Made by a program: the position numbers and the translations under genes. Source: Eubacterium sp. CAG:841 (GTDB taxonomy: Bacteria > Bacillota > Clostridia > Oscillospirales > CAG-272). Taken from it: a stretch of DNA of 48,356 bases. Numbering within the stretch: position 1 is the first letter of the stretch; every line of letters begins with the position of its first letter. Location: positions 48,204 through 96,559 of the forward strand of contig FR898238.1 in the NCBI GenBank assembly GCA_000437375.1. The letters run 5' to 3'. The notes under the pieces are model-generated. The model did no database searches. It worked only from the letters and a program-made list of their open reading frames with translations, and was not told the origin of the DNA. Below are positions 1 to 7,587 of this stretch, piece by piece.

Positions 1-2
1 TG

Positions 3-296
3 AGCGTCATGGCGGCGTTTGACGTAAAGGTCAAAGACGAAGAAATCTCGCCGTCCGGCAAAAAAATACTTCCGGTAAGCGAGCTTCCTCACTTTTGTCA
101 GACTCACAACATCAAAATCGGCATAATAGCCGTTCCGCCGGAATCTGCACAGGAGGTTTGCAATCTGCTGTACGAAAACGGCGTGAAAGCAATATGGTGT
201 TTTGCGCCGTGCCAGCTTTACAAACCTGCGGACGCGATAATTCAATATGAAAATATGGCGCTCTCGCTTGCACACCTCAAAATGCAGATAAAATAG
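3..296 (+). CDS. rex: Redox-sensing repressor Rex, C-terminal part (cut by window edge)
   Basis: Rex is a dimeric repressor that senses the NADH/NAD+ ratio and controls fermentation and hydrogenase genes. Only about the last 97 residues are present. The reading frame is open from base 3, so the gene starts upstream of the window and the ATG at 9 is internal. What is visible is the C-terminal half of the Rossmann domain: the strand GIIAVPPESAQEV, then GVKAIWCFAPC, then the tail QYENMALSLAHL, which matches the Rex C-terminal dimer-swap helix. It lies 24 bp upstream of the kinase gene on the same strand, so it probably heads or belongs to the hydrogenase operon. Its position beside hydrogenase genes fits autoregulation by NADH. 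The DNA-binding winged helix cannot be seen. Confidence 0.87.
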   Translation, partial: SVMAAFDVKVKDEEISPSGKKILPVSELPHFCQTHNIKIGIIAVPPESAQEVCNLLYENGVKAIWCFAPCQLYKPADAIIQYENMALSLAHLKMQIK

Positions 297-320
297 CAAA
301 AACTCAAAGAAGGTAGTTAT

Positions 321-1091
321 ATGAATCTGGATAAGATAATAGCGGTAAGAAATGAAAAAACCGTTTATCGCGACGGAGACCGTTGTCTGAAAGTCTTCGG
401 AGCCGGATATTCAAAAGCAGACGTTTTAAGCGAAGCAACAAATCAGGCTCGGATAGAGGAAGCCGGAATAAATGTTCCGCGCGTACTTGAAGTAACCTCG
501 ATCGACGGGAAATGGACGATTATCTCCGATTATATCAAAGGTAAAACGCTTGCAAGACTCGCGCAGGAAAATCCCGAAAAGAAAGACGAATACATTGAAG
601 CACTCGTTGAAGTCCAGCATGAAATACAGTCAAAGAAATGCTGCTCGCTGAGAAAGCTTTCGGACAAGCTTTCGGACAAGCTAGAACTGGCGGATGTTCC
701 GGCCACCGTCAGATACAGTATGCTTGCCAGACTCGCCGAAATGCCTCATCACAGCAAGATATGTCACGGCGATCTTACGCTTTCAAACATAATCGCGGCA
801 GACAACGGAAAATACTATGTTCTCGATTGGGCGCATGCGGCGCAAGGAAACGCATCAGCCGACGCGGCTCAGACGTATTTCCGCTTCTGCATAGACGGCA
901 GTTTTGACGACGCCGAAAAATATCTTGAGCTTTTCTGCGAAAAAAGCGGAACAGAAAAGCAATACGTTAAGAAATGGATGCCGATCATCGCTACGGCTCA
1001 GAGCGTAAACGGCAACGCAAGGGAACGCGATTTTCTCCGTCCCCTTATAAATGAAACAAACAACCAAATTCAGGAGGAAAACAACAAATGA
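321..1091 (+). CDS. APH/choline-kinase-fold phosphotransferase
   Basis: This 256-residue protein belongs to the aminoglycoside phosphotransferase (APH) superfamily of kinase-like folds. The catalytic loop is HGDLTLSNI (Brenner-type HGDxxxxN) near residue 149, followed by the metal-binding segment VLDWAHA. The N-lobe is small and contains VYRDGDRCLKVF, whose Lys is a candidate ATP-anchoring lysine. The substrate cannot be read from the sequence. Resistance is unlikely because the gene sits inside a hydrogenase operon, its stop overlapping the next start by 4 bp, together with a SpoIIE-type phosphatase. A role as the kinase half of a protein-phosphorylation switch is an inference. A 12-bp in-frame tandem duplication (654-677) gives the repeated LSDKLSDK. 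The start is supported by an AGAAGG ribosome site. Confidence 0.75.
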   Translation: MNLDKIIAVRNEKTVYRDGDRCLKVFGAGYSKADVLSEATNQARIEEAGINVPRVLEVTSIDGKWTIISDYIKGKTLARLAQENPEKKDEYIEALVEVQHEIQSKKCCSLRKLSDKLSDKLELADVPATVRYSMLARLAEMPHHSKICHGDLTLSNIIAADNGKYYVLDWAHAAQGNASADAAQTYFRFCIDGSFDDAEKYLELFCEKSGTEKQYVKKWMPIIATAQSVNGNARERDFLRPLINETNNQIQEENNK

Positions 1092-1327
1092 AAATCACAG
1101 TATGCATCGGCTCTTCGTGCCACATCAAAGGCTCCCGTCAGGTAGTTGAACAGCTTCAGGATCTTATCCGCGACAATAATCTCGGCGACAAGGTCGAACT
1201 TGCCGGAACATTCTGCATGGGAAAATGTCAGCAGGGCGTTTGTGTAACGGCGGACGGAGAATTCTTTTCCGTAAGTCCCGAAACGGTTGACGAATTCTTC
1301 AAAGAAAACGTTCTTGCAAAGGTCTGA
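1088..1327 (+). CDS. Thioredoxin-like [2Fe-2S] ferredoxin, copy 1
   Basis: A 79-residue single-domain protein related to the C-terminal [2Fe-2S] domain of NuoE/HydC. The four cluster ligands are visible as C-x4-C in CIGSSC (residues 6 and 11) and C-x3-C in FCMGKC (about 43 and 47), the spacing of thioredoxin-like ferredoxins. The N-terminal helical bundle of full NuoE subunits is absent. It probably carries electrons to or from one of the hydrogenases encoded downstream. The start overlaps the kinase stop by 4 bp and is preceded by AGGAGG, so translation is coupled. The next gene is a diverged tandem copy. No NuoF-like flavoprotein is encoded nearby, so this is not a complete bifurcating HydABC set. 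Confidence 0.85.
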   Translation: MKITVCIGSSCHIKGSRQVVEQLQDLIRDNNLGDKVELAGTFCMGKCQQGVCVTADGEFFSVSPETVDEFFKENVLAKV

Positions 1328-1331
1328 CGTC

Positions 1332-1595
1332 ATGATAGTCATTCAGATATGCGTAGGCTCCTCCTGCCATTTGAAAGGCTCGGAAAAGATCGTAGGACTT
1401 TTTCAGGAAGCAATAGCAGAGAGAAAGCTTGAAAACGAAGTTACTCTTGCGGGAAGCTTCTGCACGGGAAGATGCAACCGCGAAGGCGTTACCATAACCG
1501 TAGACGGAACAGTCTACACGGGAATAACGCCCGAAAACTTCAGAACTTTTTTTGATGACAAAGTATTAAAGAAAATATCCGGAGAAAGGGGCTGA
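1332..1595 (+). CDS. Thioredoxin-like [2Fe-2S] ferredoxin, copy 2
   Basis: An 87-residue paralogue of the preceding gene. It keeps the same ligand pattern: C-x4-C in CVGSSC and C-x3-C in FCTGRC, with the shared core GSSCHLKGS. The frame is open further upstream to 1287, but that start lies inside the previous gene. The ATG at 1332 gives a protein that aligns end to end with copy 1 and lies 4 bp after its stop, so I chose it. The ribosome site is weak, which fits coupled translation. It differs from copy 1 around the second cysteine pair (CNREGV against CQQGV), so the two may serve different partners. The next gene, the sensory hydrogenase, begins 7 bp downstream. Confidence 0.85.
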   Translation: MIVIQICVGSSCHLKGSEKIVGLFQEAIAERKLENEVTLAGSFCTGRCNREGVTITVDGTVYTGITPENFRTFFDDKVLKKISGERG

Positions 1596-1602
1596 AACCG
1601 AT

Positions 1603-3276
1603 ATGGATTGCCTTACTCTGAAAAAATCAAACTGCAAAAACTGTTACAAATGTATTCGTCACTGCCCCGTAAAGTCAATACGCTTTTCGGGAAACCAAGC
1701 GTACATAATAGGCAACGAATGTATAATGTGCGGTCAGTGCTTTGTTGTGTGCCCGCAGGACGCAAAACAAATAGTTGACGAAACCGAAAAAGTAAAAGTA
1801 TTGCTTCAGTCCGATGAACCCGTTATAGTAAGCCTTGCTCCGTCGTTTATCGCAAACTATGAGGGCGTGGGAATAGAATCAATGCGCGCGGCGCTCAAAA
1901 AGCTCGGATTTTTTGATGCGGAAGAAACCGCCGTCGGCGCAACGATAGTAAAAAAAGAATATGAGAAGATGATAGACGAAGAGGACAGAGATATAATCAT
2001 AACGTCGTGCTGTCACTCGGTAAACCTTCTCATCCAGAAATACTTTCCCGCTGAGCTCAGTTACCTTGCGGATACACTTTCTCCGATGCAGGCTCACTGT
2101 AAGGATATAAAGCGTCGCTGGCCGAACGCCAAAACCGTATTTATCGGTCCCTGCGTTGCAAAAAAGGATGAAGCTCAGTATTATGAAGGCATAGTCGATG
2201 CCGTGCTTACGTTCGACGAACTTACGTCCTGGCTTAAAGCCGAAAATATAGAGCTTGAGCCCGAAACTGACAATAGCGAAAACAGCCGTGCGCGTTTCTT
2301 CCCCACAACGGGAGGAATACTCAAAACGCTGACAAAGGAGAATCCTAATTACACATATATGGCTATTGACGGCACGGAAAACTGTATAGCCGCGCTGAAA
2401 GATATAGAAAGCGGAAAGATACACCGCTGCTTTATTGAAATGTCAGCATGCGTCGGAAGCTGTATAGGCGGCCCCGTAATGGAAAAATTCCATCGTTCTC
2501 CCATAAAAGATTATGCCTTTGTAGCAAGATCTGCCGGTAAAAACGACTTTGAAGTTCAGCAGCCCGATTCAATCGAGCTTCGCAAAACTTTCACTGCGAT
2601 CGAGCATAAGCTTCCGCAGCCTTCGGAAGAGGAAATATGCGAGGCTCTTCGTCAGATGGGCAAGACGAAACCTTCGGACGAGCTTAACTGCGGATCGTGC
2701 GGATATAACACCTGCCGCGAAAAAGCCATCGCTATCTGTCAGGGCAAGGCTGAGGTTTCAATGTGCCTTCCCTACCTTAAAGACAAAGCAGAAAGCTTTT
2801 CTGATACGATCGTCCGCAATACGCCTAACGGTCTTATCGTTCTCAATGAGAAGCTTGAAGTTCAGCAGATAAACCGTGCCGCACTTAAAATACTCAATCT
2901 TCGCCTTGCGTCCGATATACTCGGAGATCAGGTCGTACGTATAATGGAGCCCGGCGACTTTATTGAAGTATTGAGCAAAGGCACGCCCATACACAACAAG
3001 CGCGTATATCTTGCCGAATATGAAAAATACGTTGAAGAAACAATTGTTTACGACAACGAATACCGCCTGCTCATTTGTATTCTCCGCGATGTGACCGAAG
3101 AAGAAACTCAGCGCGAGAAGAAAGAAAACATCAGCCGTCAGACGGTTGAGATAGCAGACCGCGTTGTCGATAAGCAGATGCGTATAGTTCAGGAAATAGC
3201 GTCTCTTCTCGGAGAAACGGCGGCAGAAACAAAGATCGCGCTTTCAAAACTGAAGGAGTCGATAAGCAATGAATAA
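1603..3276 (+). CDS. hydS: Sensory-type [FeFe] hydrogenase with PAS domain (HydS-like, group C)
   Basis: 557 residues. Domain order: two [4Fe-4S] ferredoxin motifs (Cys 11/14/17/21 and 40/43/46/50); the H-cluster domain with TSCC (134-137), IGPC (Cys184) and SACVGSC (Cys283, Cys287); an extra 4Fe-4S motif CGSCGYNTC (363-371) with Cys388; a PAS domain (about 400-500); and a helical tail (about 500-557). This architecture is that of sensory [FeFe] hydrogenases, in which H2 turnover or binding is thought to be relayed through PAS. No histidine kinase or output domain is attached, so the output probably passes to the neighbouring phosphatase or kinase. The first H-cluster motif reads TSCCHS, with His where catalytic enzymes usually have Pro, which fits a sensor with low activity. 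The stop overlaps the phosphatase start by 8 bp. Confidence 0.9.
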   Translation: MDCLTLKKSNCKNCYKCIRHCPVKSIRFSGNQAYIIGNECIMCGQCFVVCPQDAKQIVDETEKVKVLLQSDEPVIVSLAPSFIANYEGVGIESMRAALKKLGFFDAEETAVGATIVKKEYEKMIDEEDRDIIITSCCHSVNLLIQKYFPAELSYLADTLSPMQAHCKDIKRRWPNAKTVFIGPCVAKKDEAQYYEGIVDAVLTFDELTSWLKAENIELEPETDNSENSRARFFPTTGGILKTLTKENPNYTYMAIDGTENCIAALKDIESGKIHRCFIEMSACVGSCIGGPVMEKFHRSPIKDYAFVARSAGKNDFEVQQPDSIELRKTFTAIEHKLPQPSEEEICEALRQMGKTKPSDELNCGSCGYNTCREKAIAICQGKAEVSMCLPYLKDKAESFSDTIVRNTPNGLIVLNEKLEVQQINRAALKILNLRLASDILGDQVVRIMEPGDFIEVLSKGTPIHNKRVYLAEYEKYVEETIVYDNEYRLLICILRDVTEEETQREKKENISRQTVEIADRVVDKQMRIVQEIASLLGETAAETKIALSKLKESISNE

Positions 3277-4441
3277 TTTATGTGCCGATATCGGCTGGAA
3301 AAGCATAAATCACGAAGGCGAACAGCTCTGCGGCGACCATGTTGACATAATCGAGCAAAACGAGAACTCAACCGTTATCGTGCTTGCCGACGGTCTCGGA
3401 AGCGGAGTAAAGGCAAGTATTCTTTCGACGCTGACTTCAAAGATAATATCGACTATGATGGCGGAAGGACTGCCGCTTGAAGAATGTGTTTCGACAATCG
3501 CGGCAACGCTCCCGATATGCTCGGTACGCGGAGTTGCTTATTCAACTTTTACGATTATACACATCATAGATAATTCCGTAGCCGAGCTTATACAGTACGA
3601 TAATCCGCATGTTATCCTGTTGCGCGACTGCGAAAACTATGAATATCCGAGAAGCGAGCTGAATATCGACGGCAAAAAGATATACAAGTCAACTATAAAG
3701 CTTCAGGAGAACGATATTTTCATCGCCATGAGCGACGGTTGCACTCACGCCGGAATAGGTCTTGCCTTCAATTTCGGCTGGAAGCGTGAAAACATTGCCG
3801 ATTTTATGAAGACAGTTGCCGGCGTCGGATACACCGCAAAAACACTTTCCACTATGCTTGTTGACGAATGTAACAAGCAGTACGGTTTCCATCCGGGCGA
3901 CGATACAACGGCATGCGTTGTCCGTATAAGACGGCGTGAGCCTATGAATATACTTTTCGGGCCTCCCCGCAACCGCGACGATTGCGACCGTATGATGTCG
4001 CTTTTCTTCTCAAAAGAAGGTAAGCATATCGTTTGCGGAGGCACAACATCGTCAATTGCGGCAAAATATCTCGGAAAACCGCTTAAAGCCAGTCTTTCAT
4101 TTGAGCGAAGCGACGTTCCGCCGATAGCGGAGATCGAAGGAGTCGATCTTGTTACAGAAGGTGTAATAACAATAAACAAGGTTATAGAATATGCAAAAGA
4201 CGCTCTGGGCAAAAATGAACTTTACGAGCAGTGGAGCCTGCATCATGACGGCGCCTCAATGATATGCCGACTTCTTTTTGAAGAAGCCACAGATATAAAC
4301 TTCTTCGTCGGCAGGGCAGTTAACCCCGCTCACCAGAACCCCGACCTTCCTATTAATTTCAACATAAAAATGAACTTGGTAGAAGAACTTTCCACCTGTC
4401 TTAAACAGATGGGCAAGAGAATCAAGGTAAGTTATTTCTAA
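3269..4441 (+). CDS. SpoIIE/PP2C-type serine phosphatase
   Basis: 390 residues. The N-terminal 220 residues form a PPM/SpoIIE phosphatase domain with metal-binding aspartates in LADGLGSG (Asp41), MSDGCTHAG (Asp156) and PGDDTTACVV (Asp211/212). A further 170 residues that I do not recognise follow, beginning near NILFGPPRNRDD. This C-terminal part contains GGTTSSIAAKYLGK, a Gly/Ser/Thr-rich turn. Such phosphatases are known next to PAS-containing [FeFe] hydrogenases in Clostridia, where they are proposed to relay the H2 signal. The target is unknown. The gene overlaps the sensory hydrogenase gene by 8 bp and precedes the group B hydrogenase by 13 bp, so all three are surely co-transcribed. Confidence 0.87.
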   Translation: MNNLCADIGWKSINHEGEQLCGDHVDIIEQNENSTVIVLADGLGSGVKASILSTLTSKIISTMMAEGLPLEECVSTIAATLPICSVRGVAYSTFTIIHIIDNSVAELIQYDNPHVILLRDCENYEYPRSELNIDGKKIYKSTIKLQENDIFIAMSDGCTHAGIGLAFNFGWKRENIADFMKTVAGVGYTAKTLSTMLVDECNKQYGFHPGDDTTACVVRIRRREPMNILFGPPRNRDDCDRMMSLFFSKEGKHIVCGGTTSSIAAKYLGKPLKASLSFERSDVPPIAEIEGVDLVTEGVITINKVIEYAKDALGKNELYEQWSLHHDGASMICRLLFEEATDINFFVGRAVNPAHQNPDLPINFNIKMNLVEELSTCLKQMGKRIKVSYF

Positions 4442-4454
4442 AGGAGATTGTTAA

Positions 4455-5879
4455 ATGAGAAAATTTGATACCAAAGTTCAGCACCTAAAATACAAAGTTC
4501 TCCGTGAAGTTGCAAGACTTGCATGGAACGACACCCTGCTTGACCATGTGCTGGATATACCCAAAACCATAGTTCCCGGTAACACTCCCACAATGCGCTG
4601 CTGCGTATATAAAGAAAGAGCCATACTCGGAGAACGCGTGAAGCTTGCTATGGGCGGAGACTATGAAAATCCGAACGTTATAGAAGTAATCGATATCGCC
4701 TGCGACGAATGTCCTATGGGCGGTTATGAGGTTACAAACGCTTGTCGCGGCTGTCTTGCCCACAGATGTGAGGATGTCTGCCGTTTCGGTGCGATAACGT
4801 TCGATGAAAACCATGTTGCGCACATAGACAAAACAAAATGCAAGGAATGCGGATCGTGCGCAAAGGTCTGCCCCTACACAGCAATAATCGGCAGAAGACG
4901 TCCGTGCGAAAATGCCTGCAAAATAAAAGCAATAAGCATGAACGAAAACAAAGCCGCCGCAATAGACAACAGCAAGTGTATAGCCTGCGGTGCGTGCGTT
5001 TATCAGTGTCCGTTCGGTGCTATATCTGACAAGTCGTATATTCTTGATGTTATAGATATAATCAAAAAAAGCGAAAACAACACAAAGTATAAAGTATTTG
5101 CAGTTGTTGCGCCGGCAATTTCCAGTCAGTTCACTTACGCAAAGCTCGGTCAGGTCATACGCGGACTTAAAGAGCTTGGCTTCCATACAGTAATCGAAGC
5201 CGCTCTCGGTGCGGATATGGTTGCTGATGCGGAATCAAAGGAGCTTGTTGAAAAAGGCTTCCTTACAAGCTCCTGCTGCCCGGCTTTTGTTTCATATATT
5301 GAAAAGTCCTTCCCAGCTCTGCTTCCGTTTGTTTCGCACAACCTTTCGCCTATGGCGACTATCGCAAAGTACATAAAGGAACACGAAGCACCCTGCAAGG
5401 TTGTATTCATCGGACCTTGCACAGCCAAAAAAGCAGAAGTAAAGAAAGACTCCGTAAAAGAATATGTTGATACGGCAATGACGTTCGAGGAGCTTCAGGC
5501 ACTGTTTGACAGCAAGGATCTTGACATAACTTCGCTTCCCGAAGATATCCTCGATAACGCTTCGTATTTCGGAAGAATATTTGCACGTTCTGGCGGACTT
5601 TCCGATGCTGTCGCCGAAGGTCTTAAAGAACACGGCGATACGGATTTTGAGCTTAAACCCTGCGCTTGCGACGGTATAGAAGCCTGCAAGATAGCCCTGC
5701 TCAAAAAGAGCAAGAATATGCTTGACGCAAACTTCATTGAAGGCATGGCGTGCATAGGCGGATGTATAGGCGGCGCCGGATGTCTTACTCACGGCGAGAA
5801 GAATAAATCAGAAGTTGACAAGTATGGCATGGAAGCTTACGAAAAAACCATATGCGATGCAATTTCCGTACTTAAATAA
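4455..5879 (+). CDS. [FeFe] hydrogenase, group B
   Basis: 474 residues, soluble, with three parts: a Cys-rich N-terminal region, ferredoxin-like 4Fe-4S motifs (Cys129/132/135/139 and Cys175/178/181/185), and a C-terminal H-cluster domain. The H-cluster motifs are complete: TSSCCPAF (271-278), IGPC (319-322) and EGMACIGGC (429-437). The N-terminal cysteine pattern and the spacing of the motifs fit group B monomeric hydrogenases. It probably reduces protons with ferredoxin or with the small [2Fe-2S] proteins of this operon. It is the last gene of the operon and is followed by a strong terminator. The ribosome site AAGGAG lies 8 bp before the ATG. Maturases HydE/F/G are not in the window. Confidence 0.92.
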   Translation: MRKFDTKVQHLKYKVLREVARLAWNDTLLDHVLDIPKTIVPGNTPTMRCCVYKERAILGERVKLAMGGDYENPNVIEVIDIACDECPMGGYEVTNACRGCLAHRCEDVCRFGAITFDENHVAHIDKTKCKECGSCAKVCPYTAIIGRRRPCENACKIKAISMNENKAAAIDNSKCIACGACVYQCPFGAISDKSYILDVIDIIKKSENNTKYKVFAVVAPAISSQFTYAKLGQVIRGLKELGFHTVIEAALGADMVADAESKELVEKGFLTSSCCPAFVSYIEKSFPALLPFVSHNLSPMATIAKYIKEHEAPCKVVFIGPCTAKKAEVKKDSVKEYVDTAMTFEELQALFDSKDLDITSLPEDILDNASYFGRIFARSGGLSDAVAEGLKEHGDTDFELKPCACDGIEACKIALLKKSKNMLDANFIEGMACIGGCIGGAGCLTHGEKNKSEVDKYGMEAYEKTICDAISVLK

Positions 5880-5901
5880 AACTGCTTCAAAAGCATACAA
5901 A

Positions 5902-5934
5902 AATCCCACTGCAATCGCAGTGGGATTTTCTTTT
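5902..5934. terminator. Bidirectional Rho-independent terminator
   Basis: A perfect 11-bp stem (5902-5912 with 5917-5927) with the loop AATC, followed by a T-rich run. On the other strand an A-rich flank supplies the reverse T tract. It separates the converging hydrogenase operon and the LamG-esterase gene. Confidence 0.9.
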
Positions 5935-5943
5935 ATAAAATTT

Positions 5944-7554
5944 TTATTTCGACTGAGCAAGCAGCCAATCAACAAGTCCTGCTTCGGCATAAGCATACGG
6001 CCAAACATTATGTCCCACGCCGGGATAGTATGTAGCCTTGAATTTTGTACCGCCCGCCGCCTTTATGGCGTTCTCCATATCTCTTGTACCGCTTACGGGA
6101 ACGGTATAATCCGCCTCGCCGTGAAAAGCCCAAATAGCCATATCTTTAAGCTCCGCAGCCTTTGAAGGAATTCCGGCGCCGCAAAGCGGAACAGCTGCTG
6201 CAAACAGCTCTGGATTTCTTGCAATTATCTCCCATGTTCCGTATCCGCCCATAGATATTCCGGAAACATAAACGCGGTTTTTATCTATTTTTCCTTCATT
6301 TATGTAATCCTTGAGAAGCTGTGTAGCCGCTTCAAGAGAAACCGTCGGGTTCTCCGTAAGAGTACGCGACCCTGTATTCCAGACGTGATTGAGCGGAACC
6401 CAGTTATATTCGGCAGGGTCGTTGCATTGAGGTGCGATTATTACGCAACTTCCGTCTGCAAGCAACTTGTCGAGAAGCAGATTGGCTCCGCCGAGAACTC
6501 TTATCTGATTTGTGTTGTTGTTCCCTATTTCGCCGTATCCGTGAAGGAAAAGCAAAACGGGATACTGAGCAGAATTTGCGCTGTCATAGCCTTCGGGAAG
6601 GTAAAGACGGTAAGGAAGAGTCACGCTTTTGCCTGTGGTCTTGCTTGTATACTCATATGTCTTGGAAAGCATATCGTCAACAAATTTGGGAATACCGATA
6701 TCGCTCATATCAACGGCATAATTGTAAATGTTAAGCTCATCAACCGCGCCCACAAACTGACCGTCGGCGCCATTATAACCTATCGTGAAAGGACAACCCT
6801 TTGAAGATGCGTCGATTGCGGGAAGTCTGAGAACAAACTTATCGTCACAGTAGTAAGTGAGCGTGCCTGCCTCAGCGTCCTGAACCGCTACCGCATGATG
6901 CCATATAGTACCTACGGCTTCGCCTGCCGGATTGTTGCTGTAATTTGAAGATGTCGAAGATGTGATTCCGAGATTGAGCTTTTTATCGCTCGAGTTTATC
7001 CAAAAGCCTATATATTTGTAAAGATCCTTGCTCTGTACAAGTCCCTTCTGAATAACGCAAGGCCAGTTTCCTCCGGAAAAGCTACCGCTCCACTTGAACC
7101 AGATGTCTATCGTGAAGCTGTCGTTCTTTGAAAATTTGAAATCATCGGAATCGGCAATTTCAATGTGTTGTCCGCCCGTGAGGAAAGCCGCTTTACCGTA
7201 GCGTCCTTCAACAAGCTCGGGAGCTTTGTTCGCAACGGCGTTGTGACCGTTGCCAGAGTCATCCCTGAAAACAAGTCCGTCGGAAAGCTCATCGAAAGTT
7301 ATGTGCGCTATCGGATTTTTCTCAGTCGGGTCAACTATTACCGGTGTATTCGTGGTAGTTTCGACCGATGTTGTCGTTTCCGTAGTAGTTGCCATAGTCG
7401 TTGCGGCAGACGTTGTAGTTTCCGCTTTCGTCGTTGTCGTTTCGTTTGACGAACCTGGAGTGGTCGTCGTTTCCTTGTTTCCGCCGCCGGTGCAGCTTAC
7501 AACCGCAAATGCCAGCATAACGGTGACAAGGATAAGTGCTATGATTTTTTTCAT
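5944..7554 (-). CDS. Lipoprotein with LamG-like domain and C-terminal esterase (alpha/beta hydrolase)
   Basis: 536 residues. A lipoprotein signal ends at the lipobox AVVSC (Cys21). A low-complexity Thr/Glu linker (about 28-70) follows, then a concanavalin-A/LamG-like domain (about 78-285), then an alpha/beta-hydrolase domain of the dienelactone hydrolase/feruloyl-esterase type (about 300-536). The oxyanion region is FLHGYG, the nucleophile elbow is GISMGG (Ser434), and Asp482 and His515 complete the triad. It should be anchored on the outer face of the membrane, where the LamG domain may bind carbohydrate and the esterase may deacylate a polysaccharide. The substrate is not visible. It is the second gene after a paralogue that has the same N-terminal half only, with 33 bp between them. 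Ribosome site GAGGATAGAG. Confidence 0.85.
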   Translation of the reverse strand: MKKIIALILVTVMLAFAVVSCTGGGNKETTTTPGSSNETTTTKAETTTSAATTMATTTETTTSVETTTNTPVIVDPTEKNPIAHITFDELSDGLVFRDDSGNGHNAVANKAPELVEGRYGKAAFLTGGQHIEIADSDDFKFSKNDSFTIDIWFKWSGSFSGGNWPCVIQKGLVQSKDLYKYIGFWINSSDKKLNLGITSSTSSNYSNNPAGEAVGTIWHHAVAVQDAEAGTLTYYCDDKFVLRLPAIDASSKGCPFTIGYNGADGQFVGAVDELNIYNYAVDMSDIGIPKFVDDMLSKTYEYTSKTTGKSVTLPYRLYLPEGYDSANSAQYPVLLFLHGYGEIGNNNTNQIRVLGGANLLLDKLLADGSCVIIAPQCNDPAEYNWVPLNHVWNTGSRTLTENPTVSLEAATQLLKDYINEGKIDKNRVYVSGISMGGYGTWEIIARNPELFAAAVPLCGAGIPSKAAELKDMAIWAFHGEADYTVPVSGTRDMENAIKAAGGTKFKATYYPGVGHNVWPYAYAEAGLVDWLLAQSK

Positions 7555-7587
7555 ATATACTCTATCCTCTGTGCCTGTCGGCTTTTA

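Noticed and set aside
321..1091. Aminoglycoside resistance gene
   Set aside because: Only the general APH fold is visible. The context is a hydrogenase operon and no resistance-specific signature is present.
1088..5879. Electron-bifurcating HydABC hydrogenase operon
   Set aside because: No NuoF-like HydB flavoprotein is encoded. The two hydrogenases are of the sensory and group B types.
7360..7450. GTT/GTA-rich stretch that looks like a minisatellite (also at 8240-8340)
   Set aside because: It encodes the Thr/Glu-rich linker of the lipoproteins. Codon-level low complexity explains it.
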